From Cenococcum geophilum 1.58 (Eukaryota > Ascomycota > Dothideomycetes > Gloniales > Gloniaceae), in the NCBI GenBank assembly GCA_001692895.1, contig KV748182.1:62001-126000 (forward strand): a stretch of DNA of 64,000 bases. Reading direction: 5' to 3'. Below are positions 56,829 to 64,000 of the stretch, in pieces (position 1 is the stretch's first letter; every line of letters begins with the position of its first letter). The notes beneath the pieces were generated by a model. The model had not been told where the DNA came from, did not search any database, and saw only the letters and a list, made by a program, of their open reading frames with translations. The position numbers and the translations under genes are program-made.

Positions 56829-57177
56829 ACATCTAATAGCCCTAAAAACCACTAAAAATAAAAAAAACTATACCTTAATATCTTAATAATAGCTTAATAA
56901 TAAATTCCAAAATGTTATAATTAGCCTTTTATACCTATATTAAGACTTTTAATAAAGTTCTAGTATATTAAGTTTTAGCTCCCAATTTTAAGATAAATTG
57001 CGATATTTACGATATTTTTAAAGCTACTTAATAGGTTATTTTTTAAATCTAATAATAGGTTTAAAATAGGTATAAAAGGCTAATTATAAAATTTTGGAAT
57101 TTATTATTAAGTCATTATTAAGATATTAAGGTACAGTTTTTCCAATTTTTGGTAGTTTTTGGGGCTACTGGATGACT
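56829..57177. mobile_element. Foldback (hairpin) element 1
   Basis: Inverted arms of about 110 bp: 56829-56938 and 57066-57177. Both arms read (one in complement) AAAAAC-AC-AAAAAT, then TACCTTAATATCTTAATAA, then TTATAATTAGCCTTTTATACC, with a spacer of about 127 bp. No coding capacity. Related to the elements at 58722 and 58917. Confidence 0.85.
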
Positions 57178-57355
57178 GATAAAACACGTTAGGGGCATAG
57201 GGAGCCGTTCCACGTGCTTCCCCTGCCCCGTAACCAAATTCTACTACGGAGCGTCTAATTTATGACGTCTCCGTCATTGAATAAATTTGATGCCCATTAA
57301 GCACAACACAATCCTTAACTACTAAACCTATAAGCTCCAACACAAACAATCAAGC
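57178..57355 (+). promoter_or_regulatory. 5' flank of membrane-protein gene
   Basis: GC-normal interval between foldback element 1 and the ATG at 57356; it should hold the promoter. It includes a short palindromic GACGTC pair around 57255-57278. No specific site can be assigned. Confidence 0.3.
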
Positions 57356-58702
57356 ATGGGGGCCGACGCGAACACACTGTCTATTGCCGCATTTACGGCC
57401 CTAGGCACCATAGTCGGCTACCTAGGCACGGAGGTAGCCTCAGCCTCCATATTCCATCGCATGTTATGGCCATCACGATTCTACAACATCCGGAGCCTGA
57501 AATCTCTCATTGCCATTGTTTTCCTGATGCCTATCGGCGGGCCTATTCATAAGGCTGCTGTCGAGGCCCTGGATAGGCTCGTTTTCGCCGGCCTGTGGAA
57601 AGGCTATTGCCGTGGCGACATGCTCGGGACGGCTTTCTACAATGATACAGGACATCACTACGTCATGCGGATGGCCGACGGCAGTAAGAGTGAGAGAAAA
57701 GCGGCGCGGAACGCCTTCTGGATTACGGTGCTAGGTCTTATTCCCTGGCAGCCCCGAATCGACACGGTGGATCCTGCCACACCAGGAGACGACGAATCGG
57801 CGGCAAGAGTCGTGCAGGAAGTCAGAGCACAGCGCCCTGTGTTCGTACTCAATATTTTGAGAGCGGATTCTACTGTTGCCGAGAACCTGCCAATAGTTGA
57901 TGGCGATATTGGCCGACTGAAATTCCGGTATATTGCAGCCATAATAGCGAGCGAGATCATTACACTCGCTGTTGGGATTGTTAACGCTACCGTCTGGAGG
58001 AGTCTCTTCTCTATTTGGTACCTTGCTCCTTTACTTCTCAAACTTGTAGGACTTTTTTGCCGTGTTCGGCGGAAGTCGGTCGAACCTTCGTCAGTACGGA
58101 CTGCACCGGAGCACGGGGGGAAGACGCCACTATCAAACAGGCCAAAGGACGAACAATTGTTGTGTGAAGTTGAAGACTTCTCTAAGGGCTTTCTTTTGAT
58201 TGAAGGGCCGTCTGAGCTAGTCCTTCAGTTCTTTCGACATTACGGTCATCCTATTCGCCATCGGAAGGGCGCCTTTGGAGATCGTGTTCGGGAAGTAATA
58301 TCTATGTTTACCGTCGTTGGCTCCATTGTGGTATATCCTGGAGGGCTGATCGCCTTCATTTTTGCTCCTACCACTATTCAGTGGGTCTGGCTGGGTTACC
58401 AACTATACGCCATGCTCGCCATGCATCTGTATCGTTTTGGCGGGGCTGAGCATATCGGAACGACACAGGAATGGATTGCTAGAGAGTTGTCTAGTCACAA
58501 CAGCGTATGCTTTGACGATGGCAGCGGGAATAGAGTGGTCGCCCAGCTGGGAAGTTCAATCGCTTCATCTGTCTCTGAGGGTCGGAGAAAAGTCGAGCAC
58601 TTTGTGAGGCAGAAATTGAGGGATCATGCCCAGAACTCCATGGCCACACCTAGTCTTAGGCCTCAGACCTGGCCCGAGCGTAGCCGGGCCCCTAGCAGCT
58701 AG
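57356..58702 (+). CDS. Predicted multi-pass membrane protein, 448 aa
   Basis: Intact single-exon frame from ATG 57356 (GCATGGGG context) to TAG 58702. About six hydrophobic segments: near residues 8-28 (FTALGTIVGYLGTEVA), 48-64 (LIAIVFLMPIGGPI), 190-213 (YIAAIIASEIITLAVGIV), 218-235 (WYLAPLLLKLVGLF), 315-338 (MFTVVGSIVVYPGGLIAF) and 343-362 (WVWLGYQLYAMLAMHLY). A charged cytosolic-type loop lies between segments 4 and 5, with a basic Ser/Pro-rich C-terminus. No family is recognised and no transporter signature is visible. It is not RIP-mutated although hairpin elements and Cryptons surround it, so it may be single-copy or recent cargo. Confidence 0.7.
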   Translation: MGADANTLSIAAFTALGTIVGYLGTEVASASIFHRMLWPSRFYNIRSLKSLIAIVFLMPIGGPIHKAAVEALDRLVFAGLWKGYCRGDMLGTAFYNDTGHHYVMRMADGSKSERKAARNAFWITVLGLIPWQPRIDTVDPATPGDDESAARVVQEVRAQRPVFVLNILRADSTVAENLPIVDGDIGRLKFRYIAAIIASEIITLAVGIVNATVWRSLFSIWYLAPLLLKLVGLFCRVRRKSVEPSSVRTAPEHGGKTPLSNRPKDEQLLCEVEDFSKGFLLIEGPSELVLQFFRHYGHPIRHRKGAFGDRVREVISMFTVVGSIVVYPGGLIAFIFAPTTIQWVWLGYQLYAMLAMHLYRFGGAEHIGTTQEWIARELSSHNSVCFDDGSGNRVVAQLGSSIASSVSEGRRKVEHFVRQKLRDHAQNSMATPSLRPQTWPERSRAPSS

Positions 58703-58721
58703 GGTTAGGGAACGGTTGCTA

Positions 58722-58905
58722 AAAAAATTTCCCAATTATTATATCTTAAAAACCACTTATTAAATTGCTTTAAAACTTTAATTAGGGTCTTAAAGTAAGT
58801 ATAAAAGTCTAATTATAATTATTTATTATTTATTATTAAGCCGTTGTTAAGATATTAAAGAACCTTTTTTGGGGTTTTTGGGCCACATGCTTGTACTGCC
58901 CACTT
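58722..58905. repeat. Half of a foldback-family element
   Basis: In complement it reads TTTAATATCTTAACAACGGCTTAATAATAA, then TAATTAGACTTTTATAC, then GTGGTTTTTAAGATATAAT, in the same order as one arm of the hairpins at 56829 and 58917. Its partner arm is missing. Confidence 0.7.
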
Positions 58906-58916
58906 GCTTATCGATT

Positions 58917-59380
58917 AATGTGGCACACGGGGTTTTGCTCGTCCTTGGGTTTTGCTCGTTTTGAACATCTAAATGCGCAAGCAGGCCCCACCAAAAATTA
59001 CAAAAATCGCAGTGTAATATCTCAACAACCACTTAATAATAACTTCTAAAATTTTAGATTTAGACTTTTATATACACTTTACAGCTTCTATTAAAGTTGC
59101 ATAGTAATTAGTTAAGTGGTTTTTAAGATATAGTATTTTAGCCTTATTTTAGCCCCTAAATTATAATATCTTAAAAACTACTTAACTAATTATTATATAA
59201 CTTTAATAGGAGCTATAGGGCGTATATAAAAGTCCAAATTTAAATTTTTAGAAGTTATTATTAAGTGGTTATTAAGATATTACACTGCGATTTTTGTGAT
59301 TTTTGGTGGGGCCTACTTGCGTATTTTAATATTTAAAATAAGCAAAACCTAGGGACGAGCAAAACCCCATATGCTACGTT
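58917..59380. mobile_element. Foldback (hairpin) element 2
   Basis: Nearly perfect palindrome of about 464 bp: arms about 58917-59141 and 59157-59380 with a loop of about 15 nt. Outer ends read AATGTGGCACACGGGG on the left against the complement of CCCCATATGCTACGTT on the right. Both arms carry GGTTTTGCTCGTCC, GGCCCCACCAAAAAT and AAAATCGCAGTGTAATATCT. Arm differences are mostly C/T or G/A. Similarity may continue outside (CTTGCTTAT on the left, ATAAGCAA on the right) up to the Copia insertion. Confidence 0.9.
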
Positions 59381-59402
59381 ATATTTATCTTAATAAGCAA
59401 CT

Positions 59403-59565
59403 TGTTGGTAGGGGGGGTACTTGGGCAGTCTCTTTGAGCTCAGCGACGTGTCACGTGACAGCGCGCGGGCCATCGTGTAGATATCTTCTCGGGGCCTTCG
59501 AGCCCCTGAGCTTCCTCATAGAGCATCATATGTATCATTCCATCAGCCTGCTCAGTGCCCTGACA
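59403..59565 (+). repeat. 5' LTR of Copia derivative
   Basis: 163 bp, TGTTGGTAGG...CCCTGACA. The right end is set by the primer site that follows directly. Confidence 0.75.
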
Positions 59566-59577
59566 GGTTATGAGCCC
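59566..59577 (+). other. Primer binding site, initiator-tRNA anticodon type
   Basis: GGTTATGAGCCC follows the 5' LTR with no gap. It is complementary to the anticodon-loop region of initiator methionine tRNA (GGGCUCAUAACC), the half-tRNA priming mode known from Drosophila copia and several fungal Copia elements. Confidence 0.75.
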
Positions 59578-59750
59578 TCTTGCAGCTTCCATCAAAGCTC
59601 TATCAGCTGCCATTTTATTTTCTAATTGACTGGTCGACACGAAGCCACATACCCTCGAATTCAGAGCCGGCACGGTGCGACAGAAATTCATAACAAACCA
59701 ATACAAATACACGCCACGCACGATACGGTTAAACCGATTGATTGCATACC

Positions 59751-61682
59751 ATGGCGGACACAGTACAAAAGAAGAAGGAATACCAGAGCTCTCTTGGGGC
59801 TGTTCCTGTATTGAAAGGGGACAGCAATTACGAAGAATGGTATCGTCGAATCGTACGACGACTTGAGCTTCATGACCTCCTACCAATGATACAAGGTACG
59901 GCTGTAGAGCCGCCAACGAATACGAACGAACGCCGAGAATGGCGACATAAACAGATAATGGGACTTGAGATAATAGAGGGAGCAGTGTCAGAATCGATTC
60001 GCGATCGTCTCGCCGCATCGGGCAAGCCGCGAGATTCCATCAAGGACCTGCTTGACTCAATTCGATCACTCTGTACCGCGCAAGGTCTCGTTCACGACTA
60101 CCAAATATGGAACCAATGGCTCGATCTTAGTCGCAAAGACTACACCTCGCTCGAAGCCTACGCAGAAGCCTTCGTCTCAGGCATGAGAAAATCAAATGCA
60201 GCGTCAATGCCGATATCAAGGAAGCAGGCGCACGCCCGATTGCTTCACGCGGTGGAAGAGGAGTTTCCTATTTGGACAGCTAATCGACGAGAGGCAGCCA
60301 GGAGAGTCACAAGGGAGGAAGACCTTATTACAATAGAGGAACTGGTGAGCGACCTTATGGACGAGAGTCGTACTCGACCAGATACCTCCATCGCGATGTC
60401 CTCAGTCAGCAAGAAGCCAGACGATCAACCAAAATCCAATTCAGAAGAAAAGGAACTTGAGCGCTGCTCACATTGCAATGGCAAGCACCCTGGCGACAAG
60501 GAGAGGTGTTTCTACCTTCACCCGGAGCTTCGATACCCGGCGTGGAGGCCTTACAAAAAGCATATTTTATGCATAGATCCACCCCAGGATGGGGTAGAGA
60601 CTACATCGAATTCGAATCATCAAGTCGGAACGACAGGCAGAGGCTCGGCAGAAGGCCTATTCATCAGCAGCATGGCCATAGTCGACGACTTGGGCGACAG
60701 CAATCAGGACGACTGGTTCCTTGATTCCTGTTCCAATATTACAATAAGCAATGAACAAAGTCAGTTCATTGAGTACAAGACCTTATTGCCACCTTACGAA
60801 ATAGGAACGTCAGGGGGGACTATCCACTATGCGATTGGCAAAGGGACGGTACATATACCCCTACTAATGGACGACGGCAACACCTGCACGGTAACCACTG
60901 AGGCCTACTATGCACCCAAATCACCTTACAAGCTCCTATCGGAGTCGGCTCTTGAGAAGCGCAAGAAGCTCTACATTGGGCCTGACAAGGAAACAGGCGG
61001 CCGTACGATTCGACGGTACTCCGACGATTTGGTGGTGGGCAGAGCGACTTGCAAGAACGGCCTATATGTCGTTCGACAGGCTTCAAAGCCTCAATATATT
61101 GCGCACGCCTCGAAGGCAAAGCGCCAGATCTCTCAAAGCAGGGAGAGCATAATACCGACGATCGCCAAGGGCGACGAAGGTCATAACGATCAAGACGACG
61201 TCGATTCTGATAACAGCGGCGTCTACCGAATTGACCAACAGCTTGAGGGGGGTGTGGAGACAGCGACTACTGAACCAAAGAAGGTCTATTATACGGCAGT
61301 TGCATGCTCGTCTCACGCACATATACAGCCGACCCCTCTGGAGCCTCATCCGGAGTCTCATCCAAAAGCTCCGCACAAGATCAAGATACCGCGAATGTTG
61401 AAGGAAGCCCTGCAGTCACCAGAGGCTCCTCGCTGGCGGCAGACACTGACTGTTGAGACGACTCAACACAAGAAGGTCAAGACGCATCGATTCGTCAAAA
61501 GACCAAAGGACCACTATGCGGATATTAAGCTCCGCAAGGATATTGAACGGGGTAGGATTAAACTACACCATATACCGAGCATGGATCAGCCAGCAGACGG
61601 CTTGACGAAGGCTCTACCAAAGGTCGCCCATGAGGCGTTCAAGATGGGTGTCGGAGTCACCAAAGTCTCCTGGGTCACCTAG
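59751..61682 (+). CDS. Copia gag-protease-like protein with internal pol deletions
   Basis: Open frame of 643 codons from ATG 59751 (ACCATGGCGG); the frame also extends upstream to a TTG at 59742, but ATG is preferred. Residues about 1-215 are Copia-type Gag (LKGDSNYEEWYRRIVRRLE, then WNQWLDLSRKDYTSLEAY). A zinc knuckle is at 239-253 (CSHCNGKHPGDKERC). A protease-like box WFLDSCSN lies near 325. A GAG-pre-integrase region with YYAPKSPYKLLSESAL and NGLYVV lies at about 384-445. The frame then skips the integrase core, touches KEALQSPEAPRWRQ (usual start of Copia RT) near 545, skips the RT, and ends with the RNase H tail KLHHIPSMDQPADGLTKALPK. Both deletions keep the frame, which suggests selection for a Gag-like product. 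Confidence 0.8.
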   Translation: MADTVQKKKEYQSSLGAVPVLKGDSNYEEWYRRIVRRLELHDLLPMIQGTAVEPPTNTNERREWRHKQIMGLEIIEGAVSESIRDRLAASGKPRDSIKDLLDSIRSLCTAQGLVHDYQIWNQWLDLSRKDYTSLEAYAEAFVSGMRKSNAASMPISRKQAHARLLHAVEEEFPIWTANRREAARRVTREEDLITIEELVSDLMDESRTRPDTSIAMSSVSKKPDDQPKSNSEEKELERCSHCNGKHPGDKERCFYLHPELRYPAWRPYKKHILCIDPPQDGVETTSNSNHQVGTTGRGSAEGLFISSMAIVDDLGDSNQDDWFLDSCSNITISNEQSQFIEYKTLLPPYEIGTSGGTIHYAIGKGTVHIPLLMDDGNTCTVTTEAYYAPKSPYKLLSESALEKRKKLYIGPDKETGGRTIRRYSDDLVVGRATCKNGLYVVRQASKPQYIAHASKAKRQISQSRESIIPTIAKGDEGHNDQDDVDSDNSGVYRIDQQLEGGVETATTEPKKVYYTAVACSSHAHIQPTPLEPHPESHPKAPHKIKIPRMLKEALQSPEAPRWRQTLTVETTQHKKVKTHRFVKRPKDHYADIKLRKDIERGRIKLHHIPSMDQPADGLTKALPKVAHEAFKMGVGVTKVSWVT

Positions 61683-61939
61683 TCCTAATTAGGAAATCAT
61701 ACTACGACCGGCGAAACCTCGGAATTGATACCAATCGACTCAGTTTCAGATTTCAAAGGCTTACTAATACTACTTTTCAGCATGGGAGACGGGCGATCGA
61801 GCGTCGTCGATATTCGAAATTTCCATTTTTCCCAATTTCATTTCTTACTACTTGTACTACCCCTACCTATTAACCACGACCTTACGGAGCATGGTATAGT
61901 CATCCCGGAGGAGTTTCCTATTCGCTAGAGCTCATAGAG
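61683..61939. other. Copia 3' untranslated region
   Basis: About 260 bp between the ORF stop and the purine tract. It holds a short plus frame (61725-61928) that is probably chance. Confidence 0.5.
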
Positions 61940-61951
61940 CCTGGGGGGGTG
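61940..61951 (+). other. Polypurine tract of Copia derivative
   Basis: CCTGGGGGGGTG just before the 3' LTR (start 61952). Confidence 0.7.
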
Positions 61952-62029
61952 TGTTGGTAGGGGGGGTACTTGGGCAGTCTCTTTGAGCTCAGCGACGTGT
62001 CACGTGACAGCGCGCGGGCCATCGTGTAG
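61952..62029 (+). repeat. 3' LTR of Copia derivative, interrupted
   Basis: 78 bp identical to the first 78 bp of the 5' LTR, then replaced by the left end of Crypton C after GTGTAG. The rest of the LTR should lie beyond the right edge of the window. Confidence 0.85.
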
Positions 62030-64000
62030 GTATCGGAGGTCCGGGTTAAGCTTGGCATAACCTCGGGTTACGCACGAGCCCCCAAGGTCCTCGACATATC
62101 GTCCAAATATCGCACCCCCCCTAGGTGGTGGCCCCTACTTTTCGGACGCGTTTTTGAGGCCTAGGTTAGTACTAGGTTAGTATGGAGGGCCTTAGCGCGC
62201 CTTCGACCTTATCGTCGCCTCGACAATCCATTTTCCAACCCTCTACTGTTCTCGTGCCCGCGATGGCTCGCGTGGGGCTTCTGATTTTATATAGAAAGGC
62301 CTACCGCAATTCTAATTCTATAATATAGAGCTCTCTTCTTCTTCTCCTGTGATATTTACGCGTTCGGTGGCTTTATTTACCCGCGCCGCGCTCACGCGTC
62401 TCCCCCTTACCTCTTGCGGATATGGAGTCTTTTAAGAATCTTCTTACCCTACGGTCCACTTTACGGCCAAAGGAAGCCCCCCNAGCCTCCCCCCCCTATA
62501 GCCTCCAGAGCGAATTNAAGGCCCAGACGGCGCGGCTACAGGATATTTATAAGGCCTAGCGCTCGAAGAATACTACGAGGGCGTACGAGCCAAAGCAGAA
62601 AGAGTGGGAAGACTGGTGCGCGAGACTAGAAGGCAATACGGACGGCGCCCGGGTAACGGAAGATAAGCTTTGCCTATTTCTAGAGCAGTAAGTCGTTAAC
62701 CGAGAATTATGGGCCGCTGGCTATTAAAAACGCAAGTCGAAACGGAAAGAGATGTAGAAAGATGGTGAGTGGGCGAAGAAGAGGCAGAAGACGGCTAAGG
62801 CGGGAGGGCAGCTAGGGGGGGAGGCAGCCGCAGGGGCAGCCGCAGCTATAGGGGAAGAAGCCATAAAGGATAAGGAAGGAGAGATATGGGATAAGGAGGC
62901 CCTAGACGCCCTTTTTAACGAGATAGTCCGATACTCAGTTGTAAATAGCTACGTCTCCGCTATTACTAAGCTCTATACATAGCAATTAGAAGGTAAAGCC
63001 TCGCAGCCGCTATAGGGGGCGAAGCTCTCGGCGATACTAGATAGCGTCCGCCGCGATAAGGACCGGATTTAACGCGTTAACTTTATTAACCGAGGCCTAT
63101 TTATAATTACTGGCGGCTATAACATTAAAGGGCTTAAAAGGGCGATTACTTGGTGCTAGGAGACGGGCTCTAAAATGCTGGGTTTAGTTAAGTCTTACCT
63201 TTAAACTGCGGCCAAGTATTTATTAGGTTTATATATTACTAGTCTATATAGCTACCATTTTCTAACCTATTCCTTTCCTTAGGCTATACTACCATTACCT
63301 AGGGTAAAAGTAGACGGGACGTTTAGCTTACTAACCTTATCCTTATTAAACTAGAGAATAAAGGGCCTAAACCGGACGAGCTAGCGCCGTATATAATTAT
63401 ATTAATAATATAGGGGAAGCAGAATTAGCACGGCAAGGTTAAGTATATGGGCTGTATGCGTAATACTAACCCTATCCTCTACCCTCTCTCTATAATAGCC
63501 TTCTACTTCTTTAACCGCTAGGGTAAGGATGGCGCTAAAAGCTTCCCATTCTTTTAATAGCTAAAGGACTACTATAACCTATACGTCTTCCCTAGCAGTA
63601 TTAAAGTACTATAATGGCCGCTAAGCTATTATACGCAGTTTAAATAAAATAAGAAGATGTTTTAGGGGGTAGGGATTTACTTAAAAGAGAAGACTTATAG
63701 CGCCTGTAAGCAGAGCGTCCGGCATACTAAGCTTAGCGGCGTTAAGGAGACCTAAATTAGACGGGCCGGACGCTAGAATACGGACGCGATGATGGGAGCC
63801 TACCTTAGCTACCTACCCCGTGCGTTTATACGGTCGATTGCCGGCTTCCCAAAGGAGGGAAAGGGCTACTTTTTTCTCTACGCGCGGGAGGTGCCAGAGG
63901 AGGCCCTCTGCTTAAAGATATGGCCCGAGACTAACGTCTGGCTAAAACGCATGGAGACCTACTACCTAGATAGGGCCGATAATAAGGTTATATAGCTTAA
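62030..64000 (+). mobile_element. Crypton copy C, lightly RIP-mutated, runs off the window
   Basis: Left end GTATCGGAGGTCCGGG matches copies A and B but keeps far more C/G. It lies inside the 3' LTR of the Copia derivative and is therefore younger than that insertion. It is cut by the window end, so its right terminus and the remaining LTR are not seen. Confidence 0.8.
62422..64000 (+). pseudogene. Crypton C recombinase (Ndc10-like), partial
   Basis: ATG 62422 (MESFKNLLTLRS) is retained. The N-terminal half is readable to about 63200 with stops mainly at Gln/Trp codons (KDKEGEIWDKEALDALFNEIV, then ILDSVRRDKD, then GGYNIKGLKRAITW). An intron-like gap near 63215-63285 (ending TTTCCTTAG) changes frame. 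Then come GKSRRDV, KLENKGPKPDELAPY, KVKYMGCMRN, and TYSACKQSVRHTKLSGV at 63693 on. There the catalytic His and Arg of the HSAR box read Tyr and Cys. The GR-N motif has TAG for Trp. An undamaged stretch from 63789 (MMGAYLSYLPRAFIRSIAGF) includes the presumed nucleophilic Tyr. Same family as fungal proteins annotated with an Ndc10-type domain. Confidence 0.75.

Larger units (their letters stand above)
59403..62029 (+). mobile_element. Copia-type deletion derivative (TR-GAG-like), intact ORF
   Basis: 5' LTR, initiator-tRNA-type primer site, one long ORF, a purine tract and a 3' LTR cut after 78 bp by Crypton C. The first 78 bp of the two LTRs are identical and the ORF is open, so insertion is recent and RIP has not acted. 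Integrase core and reverse transcriptase are absent, so it must depend on another Copia for mobility. Confidence 0.85.

Noticed and set aside
4441..64000. A giant Starship-type element
   Set aside because: No DUF3435-type captain recombinase and no cargo pattern could be read; the recombinases seen are Crypton/Ndc10-like and RIP-mutated.

Overview
The window looks like a repeat-rich compartment of a filamentous ascomycete (Pezizomycotina) chromosome. The reasons are fungal introns of 47-70 nt with GTAAG donors and CTAAT-like branch points, a DUF6594-type gene, Tad1-like LINEs, an Ndc10/Crypton tyrosine recombinase family, and above all heavy repeat-induced point mutation (RIP). In the mutated blocks CA and TG dinucleotides are nearly absent, TA is very abundant and CG persists. 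Old coding frames can still be read there, but they are littered with TAG/TAA/TGA at former Gln and Trp codons.

Layout. 1-4.4 kb: ordinary composition, with a DUF6594 gene carrying one in-frame TGA, a small two-exon gene and a gene fragment. 4.4-31.7 kb: a nested RIP-degraded block. A 5'-truncated LINE (minus strand) is split by a complete Ty3/gypsy chromovirus-like element (5615-14404, TSD CTAGC). A second copy of the same family (19658-28571, TSD ATAGT) splits a two-gene repeat whose minus-strand gene is DUF6589-like. Both gypsy copies carry an extra antisense ORF between pol and the 3' LTR. An unclassified repeat between them holds an exact 51-bp tandem array. 31.7-35.5 kb: ordinary composition with a decayed gene ending in a Myb/SANT-like motif. 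35.6-40.5 kb: a near full-length RIP-mutated Tad1-like LINE (minus strand). 40.5-44.5 kb: AT-rich DNA with a 35-bp minisatellite, Ns and an LTR-like repeat. 44.6-47.2 kb: a partial gene and an intact F-box gene. 47.4-48.4 kb: a Tc1/mariner-type MITE and a second LTR-like repeat.

48.4-56.8 kb holds two head-to-tail RIP-mutated Cryptons. The first is split by a young, unmutated TRIM-like LTR element (50696-52141, TSD ATAGC). 56.8-59.4 kb holds an intact six-helix membrane-protein gene bracketed by long hairpin (foldback) elements of one family. 59.4-62.0 kb is a young Copia deletion derivative with an open gag-like ORF but no integrase core or RT. A third, less mutated Crypton (62030 to window end) interrupts its 3' LTR.

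Probably functional host-type genes are few: the small gene at 2132-2825, the F-box gene and the membrane-protein gene. The rest records successive insertions: old multicopy elements that were RIP-mutated, then short or recent elements that were not. Single-base indels between otherwise identical LTRs, and scattered Ns, suggest that some frameshifts are assembly errors.
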